Assembly (NCBI GenBank): GCA_030490835.1
Contig: CM059975.1
Coordinates: 49,281,174-49,345,173, forward strand
Direction: 5' to 3'
DNA from: Annona cherimola
Taxonomy: Eukaryota; Streptophyta; Magnoliopsida; Magnoliales; Annonaceae
DNA length: 64,000 bases
The notes under the pieces are model-generated. The model saw only the letters and a list, made by a program, of their open reading frames with translations. It was not told the origin of the DNA and made no database searches. How positions within the stretch are numbered: position 1 is the first letter of the stretch; each line of letters opens with the position of its first letter. Shown in pieces: positions 35,681 to 46,640 of the stretch. Both the position numbers and the translations under genes were made by a program.

Positions 35681-38600
35681 GTATGTTTGATTCCTCTCTC
35701 TATCTGTGAAAAGCTGAACACGGGCGACTCAAAGCCCACGATTGATGTCTTTATAGCTTGTAGATCAATCAATCAAGTATTCAGTCAGTGTCATTGAAGA
35801 TGTACCTCTAAAAGTCGAGAAACTTTTCATCCTAGTTGGCTTCATGTACTTGATATGGAGGACCATCGAATCCTAATCATTCTTAACAAACCCTTTTGGT
35901 CATTGTTGGTGTGATCAATGATGTCAAGAATGGTCAACTCTCTCTGACGGTTGGAGACAAAAAAAATGAAATTCAATCTCTTTGACACTACAAAATATCC
36001 TTCTAGTGAAAACTTGTATCTATGAGTCGACGTCATTGACAACATGCCAATCAAAGGAAAAGGAAACCCAATGGAGGCATGTATCATCAAAGGCACAATA
36101 AATTGAGAGTAAGGATCTTAAAAATATCAGCATGTGCCACTCTTTTGGACAAAAGCCCTCAAATCACAACTACAAGTGATCAGAAATTTGAGAAAATTCA
36201 CATGAAGACTACTTCAGTAATCTCAACGCAACCAAAGGAAGAAGCATCCCAGGTAGAGTTCAAACTTCTTCCTAAAAATCTCAAGTATGCATTTCTTAGC
36301 CCAAGTTTCCCTTATCCAATCGATAATAAATGTGAACCTCTGTAGCTCTCAACTTAATGCACTTCTAAATGAACTAAGGCAATATAGGAAGGTAATTGGC
36401 TACTGCATTAATGATCTACTTAGTATTAGTCCTTCTCTTATGGATGACAATTGCAAAACAAGCATCAAACAACAAAGTCGTTTGATTCCAAACATGAAAG
36501 ATATCGTGAAAAAGAAAATTTTGAAATTTCTTGATGTCGGAATCATCTACCCTATATCAGCTACCAACTAGGCTAGTCCAGTACATGTAATACAAAAAAG
36601 AGGTATGACTGTCATGAAAAATGATAAAAATGAACTTATACCAACAAAGACAATCATAGGGTGGTGAATGTACATTGACTACCGCAAATTATACATGGTA
36701 ATATGAAAAGATCATTTTCCACTCTTCTTCATTGACCAAATGCTTATACGACTTGCAAATCACTCTTATTTTTGCTATCTAGGGTGTGTTTGGCAATTTA
36801 CAAAAGTTGTCAAGTTAAAAATTTTCAATCTAAAACTTTTCACTCTCCATAACTACTCTTTTTTAAATTATTTTTTACACATCTTTCTATACAACAACCC
36901 TACTTGTCATTCATTTCTACACAACTACCAATACAACTAACTTATTTATTTTAAATTTATTCTCTTTACTCCTCGTCATTACCCCTACAATATCACATCA
37001 TTTTCTACTAATTTGACAACTTTTACATAAAAAACTTTTCATCAAAGGTTTTACAACTTCCCAAACACACCCCTAGATGGGTATTTTGGCTATTTTCATA
37101 TCCCAATTCACTCTCAAGATCAAGAGAAAATGACTTCTACTTGCCCATATGGCACATTCTTTGGTCTATGCAACGCCCCTGCTACTTTTCAACGATGCAT
37201 GATGGCCATCTTTTTTTATTACATTAAAAATATCATGGAAGTTTTTATGGATGATCATTCAGTTTGTGACACAACTTTTGAATCATGATATACTAATCTC
37301 TCTAAAGTTTTGCAAAGGTGCGAAGAAACTAACTTGGTATTAAATTAGAAAAAGTGTCATTTTATGGTGTAGGAAGGAATTTGTTTAGGTCATTTAGTGT
37401 TAAACAGGGGTATTGATGTAGATCGGGCTAAAATTGAAGTAATTGAAATTTTGCTACTGCTCGCCTTGGTCAAGGGAATATGGAGCTTTCTTGGATACGC
37501 CGGTTCTACTGATGTTTTATTAAGGCTTTTCTAAAATTGCTAAACCCCTGACTAACCTGCTCAATTAAGATGTGCAATTCAAATTTTTTGATGATTGTAT
37601 GAAGTCCTTTTGCAGGTTAAAAGAAGCATTGACAATTGCATTAATCATTCAACCACCCAGTTGGAACCTGCCTTTTGAGATCATGTGCGTAGCAAGTGAC
37701 CGTGCAGTTGGGGCAGTCCTAGGGCAATAAAAAAACAAGCCAATTATGACTTACTAAGTAAGGCAAGACACTGGACACTACTCAAGTCAACTACTCAACA
37801 ATAGAGAAGGAAATGTTAGCCGTTGTTTTTTCTATTGATAAATTTCGTTCTTATCTTGTAGATTCGAAAGCAATTGTCTACATAGACTATGTGATAATTT
37901 GCTACTTGCTTGCAAAGAAAGATGCTAAACCGAGACTGATTCACTGGATCTTGCTGCTACAAGAATTTGACATAGAGATTTGAGATAAAAAAAAGGTACT
38001 AAAATTATGGTAGTCGATCATCTTTCAAGATTACCACCAACCGAAGTCACTAAAAGAACAAAAGATGAACATCAATGAGGACTTTCCTAATAAGTGCGTC
38101 CTTGCACTCAAGAAGATGCAGATACCCTGGTACAGGATATTATCAATTACGTGGAATGCCGAATAATCCCACCCAACTTGAAGCTATCAATTGAAGAAAA
38201 TATTTTTATTAGATATGAAGAATTATCTCTAGGAAGACCTGTACTTGTATAAAAGATGCAGCGATAGTCTAATTCGTTGATGCGTGACAAACAAAGAAAT
38301 TCAAAACATCTTATACCATTGTCATTCATTACCCTACAGTAGACACATGAGATCCACCAAAATCGCAGCAAAAGTCCACAATCATGTTTTTTTAGCCCAC
38401 ATTATTCAAATATGCTCAAAAATTCACAATTTCATGTAATAGGTGCTAAAGGACAAGGAATATCTCGAGACGGAGCAAGATGCTACTCACAAACATGCTC
38501 AAAGTTGAACTATTTGGCATTTGGAATATGAACTTCATGGGGCTATTCCCATCTTCGCTCAACAACCGTATATTCTTATCAGTTGACTATGTAACTAGAT

Positions 38601-39190
38601 TGGTGAAGGCAATCGCTATTGTGACCAACGACGCGCGTGCGGTCATCAGATTCATGAAGCACAACATTTTTACTTGATTTGGCGTACTACGAGCAATCAT
38701 TAGTGACAGAGTAAGCCACTTCTGCACCAGGAAATTCCAATAATTCCTCAAGAAATATGGGATCACACGCAATATCATTACCCCATACCACCCATAAACT
38801 AGTGGCTAAGCTGAAATCTCGACTTGCAAGATAAAGGGCATTCTTGAGAAGATGGTGTCCTATTCACAACGAGATTAGCCAAGGCAACACAATGATGCTC
38901 TTTGGGCATATTGCACTACATTCAAGACACTGATTGGGACAACACCATTTTGACTTATCTATGTCAAGTCTTGTCATTTGCTTGTCGAACTCGAATTCAA
39001 AGCATACTGGGCAATTAAATTTCTGAATTTTGATTTGAAGACTATAGGAGAAAGGCATCTACACCATCTCAACGACCTCAAAGAACTCTTACTCGGCACT
39101 TATAAGAATTCAAAAATTTACAAAGAAAGAGCAAAAGTCTAGCACGACAAACACATCCGACACAAAGTGCCATTAGATCGTGTTAGAGAA
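35681..39190 (+). pseudogene. Athila-like pol: protease, RT, RNase H, integrase, heavily decayed
   Basis: Pieces of an Athila/Tat polymerase in the right order. Protease region (about 35690-36000; NDVKNGQLSLTVGDKK). RT begins at LLPKNLKYAFL (about 36270) and continues with NMKDIVKKKILKFLDVGIIYPIS, MYIDYRKLY (about 36670), FIDQML, CPYGTFFGLCNAPATFQRCM (about 37145-37205) and EVFMDD. RNase H region about 37680-38030 is badly shifted. Integrase: SVDYVTRLVKAIAI (about 38580), IISDRVSHF, PYHP, ILEKMVSYSQRD, and HLLVELEFKAYWAIKFLNFD (about 38975-39035). There are many stops and shifts. A MITE inserted at 36782 splits the RT block exactly at a Leu codon before DGY. It is clearly non-functional. Confidence 0.85.
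36782..37072 (+). mobile_element. MITE inside Athila-like RT
   Basis: A 291-bp AT-rich element with 12-bp terminal inverted repeats, GGGTGTGTTTGG and CCAAACACACCC, flanked by CTA at 36779-36781 and 37073-37075. Without the element and one CTA, the RT frame reads through the expected CYLDGY motif, which fixes both ends to the base. The 3-bp duplication fits PIF/Harbinger-type (Tourist-like) MITEs, although CTA is not their commonest target. It has no coding capacity. Related copies lie at 63458 (same orientation) and at 41736, 42226 and 42787 (opposite). Confidence 0.9.
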
Positions 39191-40598
39191 GAGTTTCATT
39201 GAAAAATCCCTCCAGGCTAAGACAGGACAAGAAAGGTAGCGAGGGAAAAAAGTCTCTACCCTTCCTCATGAATTCTCCCGCAGCTCCTCATCTCTTTCCC
39301 TACCTCTTCTCCATTATTTCAAAACTGGTCCATTTTCCACAAGCAAAAGACCTCCTCTTTCTCCCATTTGAGCATTAGCTTCGAATAGATTGTTAAGATT
39401 GCCCAAAACAAGGTGAGCTTCTAAACCTAGATTTTGCTAGAGGATCGCAAATATTTTTGTTTGGTGCTTTTAGATTCCTCAATGTCGCAAGTCTTGGTTG
39501 CCATTGAGCCTTTCACCTCAACTCTCTCTGAAAAATGTATTAACTTCAAGGCTACCATTGGTTCCAGTGGAATGTCATCGATACATTTCACGATATGGTT
39601 GCCTACCAAGCTTGAGCTTGATTATCATTTTTGCTATGGAATTTTGTTATCTGTATTTGATTTGTTGGCTAGTTAAGAACTAAGAATTATGCATTTGCTT
39701 GACAATAATTTAGATGGAATTGTTAAGTTGGAAATTTATGATTTTATTTAGCTATGGATTAAAAGCAAAATGATTGAAATTGAATTTATTTGAATTTCTA
39801 GCATCAACTTTTGATAAGTCTCCAGTGGAGATTTTGCCATTATTCTGGATTATCCACTTACTCATATTGCAATTTATGTGATTTGCAACGAATGCATTGT
39901 GTTATTGTCTACAAATTATTGGCACTAAGTATCATAGATAAAATCTTGATGATTATCCTGAATCGTGACTTCTCCTAAAATGAAGAGAATTTTCATAATG
40001 GATCTTTAGCATGTCATGTATGATGCATAGGTAAAATAATGATTTCGGCTATAGGTTTTAGGCTTTTCAGTGATGAGAATAAACACCTTACTCATGCCTC
40101 TTACAACTCCCCCACGCATTCGAGTTAGTTACTAAGGTAAAAAAGTGAAATAGTTATTGGAAATTTGGGATTAAGTAGTGTGTTTCAAGTTCTGATCTAT
40201 AAAAACCTTTTTTGTACAAAAAATCTATCATCATATCTAATAAACAACCCTCCAACATGTAAGTTTCATTAGTAGTAGTTGTCATTGTTTTATATGCCAG
40301 ATATTTGGCTTTCGAAGGGTGAGGAAGGATTAGCCTTAAATTGGTGGAGAAAAGGTGGAGAAAGAGATGATGAAATGCGCGAGAGATTCGGGAGCGAGGG
40401 TAGAGTTCTTTTTCCCATCACTACCTCTCTTGTCTCGTTGCAACTTGGAGGGAGTTTTTTTTGCAAAATTCTTCTCTAACATGATCCGACAATACCTCTT
40501 CCACCAGCGCCATCCAATGGACGCGCATTCGCCACGCTAGAATGGACAAAGTCATTTGACTTCAATGCGAACGCACCAAATCGCACTACAATCTAGCA
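39191..40598 (+). other. Post-pol spacer and unassigned DNA
   Basis: About 39230-39420 is pyrimidine-rich and recalls the leader of the post-pol spacer at 23440-24070. The rest has no motif I recognise. Open frames of 60-80 codons at 39434-39676 and 40279-40540 show no domain, no stop-free homologous partner and no coding bias, and I do not call them. Confidence 0.4.
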
Positions 40599-40607
40599 TA
40601 TATCTCA

Positions 40608-41180
40608 GACGCATGATCTTTTCAGACCGGTCGGAAATCACCGGATTTCCGACCGGTCCAAAAATATTTATTTTTTATTTTTTTTTTGAAAAATAATTTT
40701 ATAAACTTGTTAATTTAGTTATATTTAATTTATAAACCAAGTTTTATCATTTTTGGATATGTCTATATATTTATTTTGGATTTTTAAAAACAGGGGTATT
40801 TAAGTCATTTTAAGAATATTTAAAATGACTTAAATACCCCTGTTTTTAAAAATCCAAAATAAATATATATACATATCCAAAAATGATAAAACTTGGTTTA
40901 TAAATTAAATATAACTAGATTAACAAGTTTATAAAATTATTTTTCAAAAAAAAATAAAAAAAATATATTTTTGGACCGGTCGGAAATCACCGGATTTCCG
41001 ACCGGTCTGAAAAGATCGGTCTATATACATATCTAAAAATGATAAAACTTAGTTTATAAATTAAATATAACTAGATTAACAAGTTTATAAAATTATTTTT
41101 CAAAAAAAAATAAAAAATATATATTTTTGGACCGGTCGGAAATCACCGGATTTCCGACCGGTCTGAAAAGATCGGTCTTC
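40608..41180. mobile_element. Foldback (MULE-like) element with one extra arm
   Basis: Long inverted repeat: left arm about 40616-40813, right arm about 40823-41017, nearly perfect, pivoting on a TTTTAAGAATATTTAAAA centre. Each outer end carries an inner palindrome, GACCGGTCGGAAATC - ACCG - GATTTCCGACCGGTC. A partial third arm, a tandem copy of the right arm, follows to about 41173. The whole is flanked by the 9-bp repeat TATATCTCA at 40599-40607 and 41181-41189. A 9-bp duplication and arms near 200 bp fit Mutator-like (MULE) elements; no transposase is present. The extra arm probably arose by slippage after or during insertion. Confidence 0.8.
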
Positions 41181-42142
41181 TATATCTCATACTGTTTCAT
41201 CGATGTTGTCATTGTATATCTTTGAGTTTTGGAAAGCTTTTTACTCTACACAAATAAGATTCAGCATAAATTGAAGATTTTCCTCGGTCTTCTATCCTAA
41301 TTTATTGGAAAAGATAAATACTCAAAATATACTGAAACAAAGGGAATATGCTTGCAGTATCAATAAAACTAAAAGCCTTATTATATGTCTATTATATTAT
41401 ACAATGGATGTTGTTTCCATGTAACAATCTCTTGTCAAAAATTTTAAACTATATCCAACTCAATAATACTATTCATCAATTAGTATTTAAAATATATATA
41501 GCTCGCTCATAACAATTATGTGCGAAAAAAATTCTCAAAAAATTTTCTTAATATATTTCTGAATTTTATTTAATCTTCAGATGAAACGTACGTAAATATG
41601 TACAATATAAATTATATGAATAATACCAATATGTTATTGAATAAGTATACACCAATTCATACTTTTATTAGAATATGAATAATTTGTAAAATCCATCAAA
41701 CAGGAAGATATCAGTCCGTGAGATTTTTAACAGAAGGTATGTTTGGAAAGTAATAAAATTTTTAGAAGAAAAGTTAGTATAAAAGTTTTTGAAATGAAAA
41801 AAATAATACGACATAATAGAAGCACCGATAAAGAGTAAAGAGAATAAAATTAAAATAAATAGATTAATTGTATAAAAATGATTGAAAATATAGTAGTTAT
41901 ATAAGAAGATGTAAAAAATGATTAAAAATAAAATAATTATGAAGAATAAATAATTTTAGTTTAAAATTTTTTAGTTAAACAAGTTTGCCCAAATTTAAAT
42001 AACCTATAAAATATATATTAGCCATATAATTCATAAAAAAAGCATCGTCACTCTTGTCCAATGTAGATTCTAACATGTCTAACTTGTATATGTAAATAAA
42101 CGATTACAAAACAAAGTAAAATACTCTATCCTTTATAAGCCT
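41181..42142. other. AT-rich intergenic DNA with a decayed MITE
   Basis: No gene. The MITE copy at about 41736-41995 is listed separately. The remainder is AT-rich with scattered 'ataaaatccatcaaa' words also seen at 61580-62010. Confidence 0.6.
41736..41995 (-). mobile_element. Decayed MITE copy
   Basis: Starts GGTATGTTTGG and shares the inner 'agtaaagagaataaaattaaaataaata...ttgtataaaaatgattgaaaa' run with the copies at 42226 and 42787. The right terminus is eroded (TTTGCCCAAATTT), so the end is approximate. Confidence 0.6.
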
Positions 42143-42225
42143 ATAAACATCTAAAATTCACCAAAAAAGCATATAGCGACAATAAATTTCTTATGTGTAC
42201 TCGAATAACGCATATAATTAATTTA

Positions 42226-42480
42226 GGGTGTGTTTAGAAATTGATAAAACTTTTAGATAAAAAAATTTTCCAAAAGCTTTTGAATTAAAGAAAATAATAT
42301 GATGTGATAAGGGCAATAATGAGGAATAAAGAAAATAATGTTAAAATAAATATGTTAGTTGTATATATAATTAGGTAGAATGATTGAAAAGTAGGGTAGT
42401 TATATATAAAAATATGAAAAAAATCAACAAATAGGTTACATATGGAAAGTGAAAAATTTTGCACTTATCCAAACACACTC
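42226..42480 (-). mobile_element. MITE copy in duplication unit 1
   Basis: 255 bp, GGGTGTGTTTA at the left and CCAAACACACTC at the right. TTA precedes it and TCA follows, so the target duplication is imperfect or the end is off by a base or two. Confidence 0.75.
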
Positions 42481-42786
42481 TCAATCATTACAATCATGGT
42501 AGTTAACTTGTATAACTTATTATCCAAGAGAACTTCATGAAAATTGTATAATTCATAAAACTTGTAAAATCAGCTAAACAAGTGAAATTACTTCCCGGTT
42601 TCCAATTGTCCAAATACATTTCATTAAAAATATAACGCATGAGTACCCAATTTGGACATCGATGACCAATATTGATGATTATATCACGCATTTGACGTCT
42701 GGAATAAACATCTAAAATTCATCAAATAAGCATATAACAGCAATAAATTTCCGATGTATGCTCAAATAACCTGTATAATTTATTTA

Positions 42787-43030
42787 TTGTGTGTTTGGAA
42801 ATTGATAAAAAAAAATTCTAAATGTTTTTGAATTAGAGAAAATGATATCATGTAATAAGGATAATAATGAGGAATAAAGAAAATAAAATTAAAATAAATA
42901 TGTTAGTTGTATATATAGTTATGTAGAAATGATTAAAAAGTAGGGTAGTTATATATAAAAATACGAAAAATAATTAACTAATAGGGTACTTGTGGAGAAT
43001 GAAAAGTTTTACACTTATCCAAACACACTC
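42787..43030 (-). mobile_element. MITE copy in duplication unit 2
   Basis: About 244 bp, left end TTGTGTGTTTGG, right end CCAAACACACTC. It is the duplicated descendant of the copy at 42226. Confidence 0.75.
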
Positions 43031-43646
43031 TCAATCAATACAATCATGGTAGTTAACCTGTATAACTCATTATCTAAGTGAACTTCATGAAAACTGTATA
43101 ATTCATAAAACTTGTAAAATCAACCAAACAAGTGAAATTACGTTTCTGGTTTCCGATTGTTCAAATAAATTTCATGATAAATCTAGCGCATAGGTCCCCA
43201 GTTTGGACATCAATGACCTATTTATCATTATTGATGATTATATCACACATTTGAGGTCTCGGATCATTCAATATCAAAAACATTTTATTAAAATCATAAA
43301 TTCTTCCACAGAAAAATAGAAAACAGGCTACCATAACCCTCCCACCAACCCATACGCATACTTCAACTCCAGCTATACATGCAAGGGCAAAATGATGAAA
43401 TTGCCACTGTCCGTATTTTGCAATAAAAAAAATGAAACGTTTGTACAGGTGCCAACCTTCTTTATTATTGAGATCTTGGGAAGAATGGTTTGGGGATGGA
43501 TACAAGTATCACTCGGGTTAAATGATTTATTTCCAGTAACCTATAAATCAATAAAGAATTGCCTAATCAAACAAAATACCACAATGCAGCAGATGGGGGA
43601 TGTTGTAGAATCACAATCCACTGAATTACGCCTAAGGACTTCGGAC

Positions 43647-45356
43647 CTACTTGACAAGATATGCACAAGGCTTCAAGAACCAAAACATGTCTACAGACCT
43701 TGCCTCTTCAGTTCCTGACACCAAAATACTCTGACTTTCTTCTTCATTTGCTGATTCCTTCATTATCTTCTCTGTGTGCTCCAATGCTTGGAGGATTCCT
43801 TGCTCCTGTTTATCAATCAGTCAACCCAAACATAAAACAAAAGGGCACAACAAAAGAAGAAAGCAACTACAAAGCACAATTCTTCCTTTCTCATGCTAAT
43901 GTTATCGTTGGAATGCAGCTAGCAAAGCAATTCATTTTTTGATAAATGCATTTGACTTATGCATCCCCATCAGCATATGTTGTTAGTGAGTAAACTTACA
44001 GTTGTTCTTGACTTGGAAGGCTTAAGAGAGGTGATCCTAACATCAGTCTTCTTTTGGCCGTACGGGGAAGGGAAACGTTGAGGAGTGGGTGGAAAGGATC
44101 GAATTGGTGAGAAGCTCTCATCTACATTGCTGCTGGCATGCAGCTCTACTGCTGTTGCTCGAATGTTTTCCAATCCAGCAGGACGTCTGCCATACTTTGT
44201 CAATTAGAAAACCGTGTTGTAGTAGAAATGCAAGCAATTAGCTGCAAGCAAACATGAGAAAGGCAAGTTATCATGGAAGGTCAATTACTTCTTTTTCTTC
44301 CAAGACTCCGGGGTGAAAGTCTTCGAGTTCACAGTCCGTCCTGCCTTCTCCTTCCAAGCAGCAACTTTCTTCTCCTCAGCCACGCATCCTCCTGCCCCTG
44401 AAATTGGCCGCCTCTCTTCTGGGGGCAGCAGCTGCTCTTCCTTGTCATTTCCTTCACTGCTCCCTGAATTTTCTTTCTCTCGACCACTCACTGCCAACTT
44501 CTTCAGCTCATTGCAGAATTCCGTAATCTGATTCAGAATGTCTTTCCCAGAAAACAGATTACGAGCCGAAAGCGTGCTTTTGAACTGGGGCTGCAGAATT
44601 CTCTGCTCTATTTGAGGTAGGGCCTCGACAAGCTCAGATCCACCGGTCTTCTTCGTCAGTGACGGCTTCTTCTCAGCGCTCGACTTGATGTTGGCTTTGA
44701 CGGTCTTGTGGGGGTCTCGAATGAGGGACGTGCAGTTTGGGTTGTGGTTCTCGCCATCTTCTTGGAACTTCTTGGGGGTCCTCTTAGACCGGGGAATTTC
44801 TGGTCTTGCCCCATGAAGAGAAGAGAGAATGCCTCTTCTTTTCAGGTTAGCAGCGTCCCTGTTCAAACCAGAGTCAAATGCTTTGGTTTCTTAGAAGAGA
44901 ACAGAAAAAGAAATGAGAAAATTTTACCGGCGATTTCTTTCACCCAGTGGCAAAGCTTGGGCATTTTTCACCTAAACACAAGAAAAGTGAAATCTAATAA
45001 GAAATACAAGAAAACAGAAAATTGGAAGAAGAAGAAGAAAACATAGCATTAAAGAGATCCGCGAGAGTGGAACCTTGAAATCATCAGCGGTCTTTGGATG
45101 CCGACAATCTGGAATGAAATTGAAGGAAAGTGGGGAAGGGGTGAGAGAGTTCGAAATGGGGTAAATTTTGAAAGAAAGAAAATTGGTGAGATGTTTTTGG
45201 CGTACCAGGTCTGCAGAACCAATCATCTTCATCAAAGAGGGAGGAAGAATCTGAGTCTGAAAGGTCGATCCATTTGGGAGCGTTGATGTGCTCGTATAGC
45301 TCGTCCACAACGAATCTGGAGTCGATGTTCCTCCAGTCAATGTCCATCGGCTCCAT
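43647..45356 (-). CDS. Six-exon host gene, uncharacterised plant protein (381 aa)
   Basis: The only convincing cellular gene. Exons on the reverse strand, by splice-site inspection: 45206-45356, 45074-45108, 44928-44971, 44289-44858, 44000-44186 and 43647-43805. All introns are GT-AG, phases match at every junction and the total is 1,146 nt (381 codons plus TAG 43647-43649). Start chosen at ATG 45356 (MEPMDID). N-terminus acidic: residues 21-47 run YEHINAPKWIDLSDSD... to DDWF, then CRPDCRHPK. Middle is Lys/Arg/Pro-rich with LKRRG (about 82) and a likely helix LSARNLFSGKDILNQ...EFCNELKKLA (173-199). The C-terminus ends VDMFWFLKPCAYLVK. No enzyme domain, signal peptide or membrane segment seen. 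A gene of unknown function with the look of a conserved plant-specific family; the basic/acidic make-up suggests nuclear or cytoskeletal binding, but that is inference. Confidence 0.85.
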
Positions 45357-45700
45357 TAACCTTTTCCTGAAAAACCAAGGGAAAAAAATAAAGAAAGAAA
45401 AGAAGAAGAAGAAGAAGAAAGAACTAGGAAGGAGAATATCGGAGAGGTATGTGGAATTGGGTTTTGCACTGCAGACGAGGAAGAAGAGAAGCAGAGGTCT
45501 GTTGGGATTCGAGGGGGGGTATCTTCTTTTAGTGAACGTTAGAAAAAGGCATGTGTTTTTAGTGAACGTTAGAAAAGGCATCAGATTGCCTGCGGTTGGT
45601 TGCGCAGCAGTGCAGAGCAGACACTTGGAATCACATCTTTATTGGTTAAATTTTTTATTAATTACCTTGCATTATAAATATTGAGTAGTTTAATTTTACA
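45357..45700 (-). promoter_or_regulatory. Putative 5' UTR and promoter of the six-exon gene
   Basis: Upstream of ATG 45356 lies a long A/G run on the plus strand (about 45380-45425), giving a TTCTTC-rich leader on the gene's strand. A direct repeat, TAACGTTCACTAAAA, appears twice at about 45530-45575 (gene-strand sense). TATTTATAATG near 45670-45680 could be the TATA box. The frame stays open upstream to about 45581 without a better start. Confidence 0.35.
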
Positions 45701-46640
45701 AAATCACCTTACGAGACCATTTTTATTTGTAAATTTCAAATTTAAACTCTGTAAAAACTTTCTAAAAATCTTTAAAGCAGTTGTTTTTCGTTTTAAAATT
45801 TTAGGGTCAACTGCCCATCATCTACTCCATGATTTAAATTGCAAAAAAAAAATTTCTTTTCAACTTCTGTTGTGGGCTGAAATGTGATTATTTATGCATA
45901 AAAGGCGTTTATCAAAGACATCTTTATTTCAAAAGTTGGCCAATTGCGGATTCTCAGCTTGCACAACCTCCGGCAGGCAACGAAGAGCCAGCAGCTAGAT
46001 TGCTAGAAGCGGGGCTTGGGGTGGGTTTTACTACTTTTTGGACCGTTGGGGGAAGTCTTAGGCTTTATTTGTATTTTATAGTCGTTTTCTTGGCTAAGTC
46101 AAGGGTAATGCGTAAAAACAGAAAACATTCGAATACCCGCAGCTAGATCCGATGGTAGATAATTAATGTCCAGATTTACCAGTAAGCACGTATTATTGAA
46201 CCGATCCAGGCCGTTGAAGTGACTGGGCCCAATATGGATTTAACGTTGGCCGCAAAATCTTTCACTTTGGACCATCCCACAGATGCGATCAGTTGTAAGC
46301 TAAATAAGAAAAAAAAAGAAGCAAATGGCCAAATGCAATCATCATATGAGTAACCATTTCTCGAATGCTTGGAACGAGGTAAAAAAAAAAAAAAAACAAC
46401 AACAACAACTACAAAACAAAACAATACCTACGTAATAAGAGTCCGGTTTCACTGCAAATGTTTTCACGCTTGCTGAAAGTGCAAATGCCATATCTATCGT
46501 CCATTTCAAACGTCCGGTTTAGATTCGATGGGGCAAAATTGGAAAGTATGCTACCACAGTCGCGTGCATACTCGCTGCATGTATGTTGCCCATTAGCTTC
46601 CTGAAGAAGCTGCCTGTTTAGACTTTAGACGGGAGAGAGA
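45701..46640. other. Intergenic DNA, no gene recognised
   Basis: Mixed composition with an A-run followed by CAA repeats at about 46381-46410. Nothing else stands out. No TE termini found. Confidence 0.4.

Larger units (their letters stand above)
42143..43262. repeat. Tandem duplication of a ~560-bp unit containing a MITE
   Basis: Unit 1 about 42143-42703 and unit 2 about 42704-43262, both beginning ATAAACATCTAAAATTCA and both ending with the 'tattgatgattatatcac' block. They are diverged by many substitutions and small indels but colinear throughout, including the inserted MITE. The duplication therefore followed the MITE insertion and is not recent. Confidence 0.85.

Noticed and set aside
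39434..40540. Frames of 60-80 codons after the Athila-like integrase
   Set aside because: No domain, no homologous partner in the window and several frames open at once; likely chance.
44285..44531. Plus-strand frames antisense to exon 4 of the six-exon gene (44313-44531, 44708-45046)
   Set aside because: The reverse strand has six phase-matched exons; the plus-strand frames have no signals of their own.
45357..45581. Possible N-terminal extension of the six-exon gene from an upstream Met
   Set aside because: The extra residues are low-complexity Phe/Ser coded by a TTCTTC run; ATG 45356 gives the conserved-looking acidic start.
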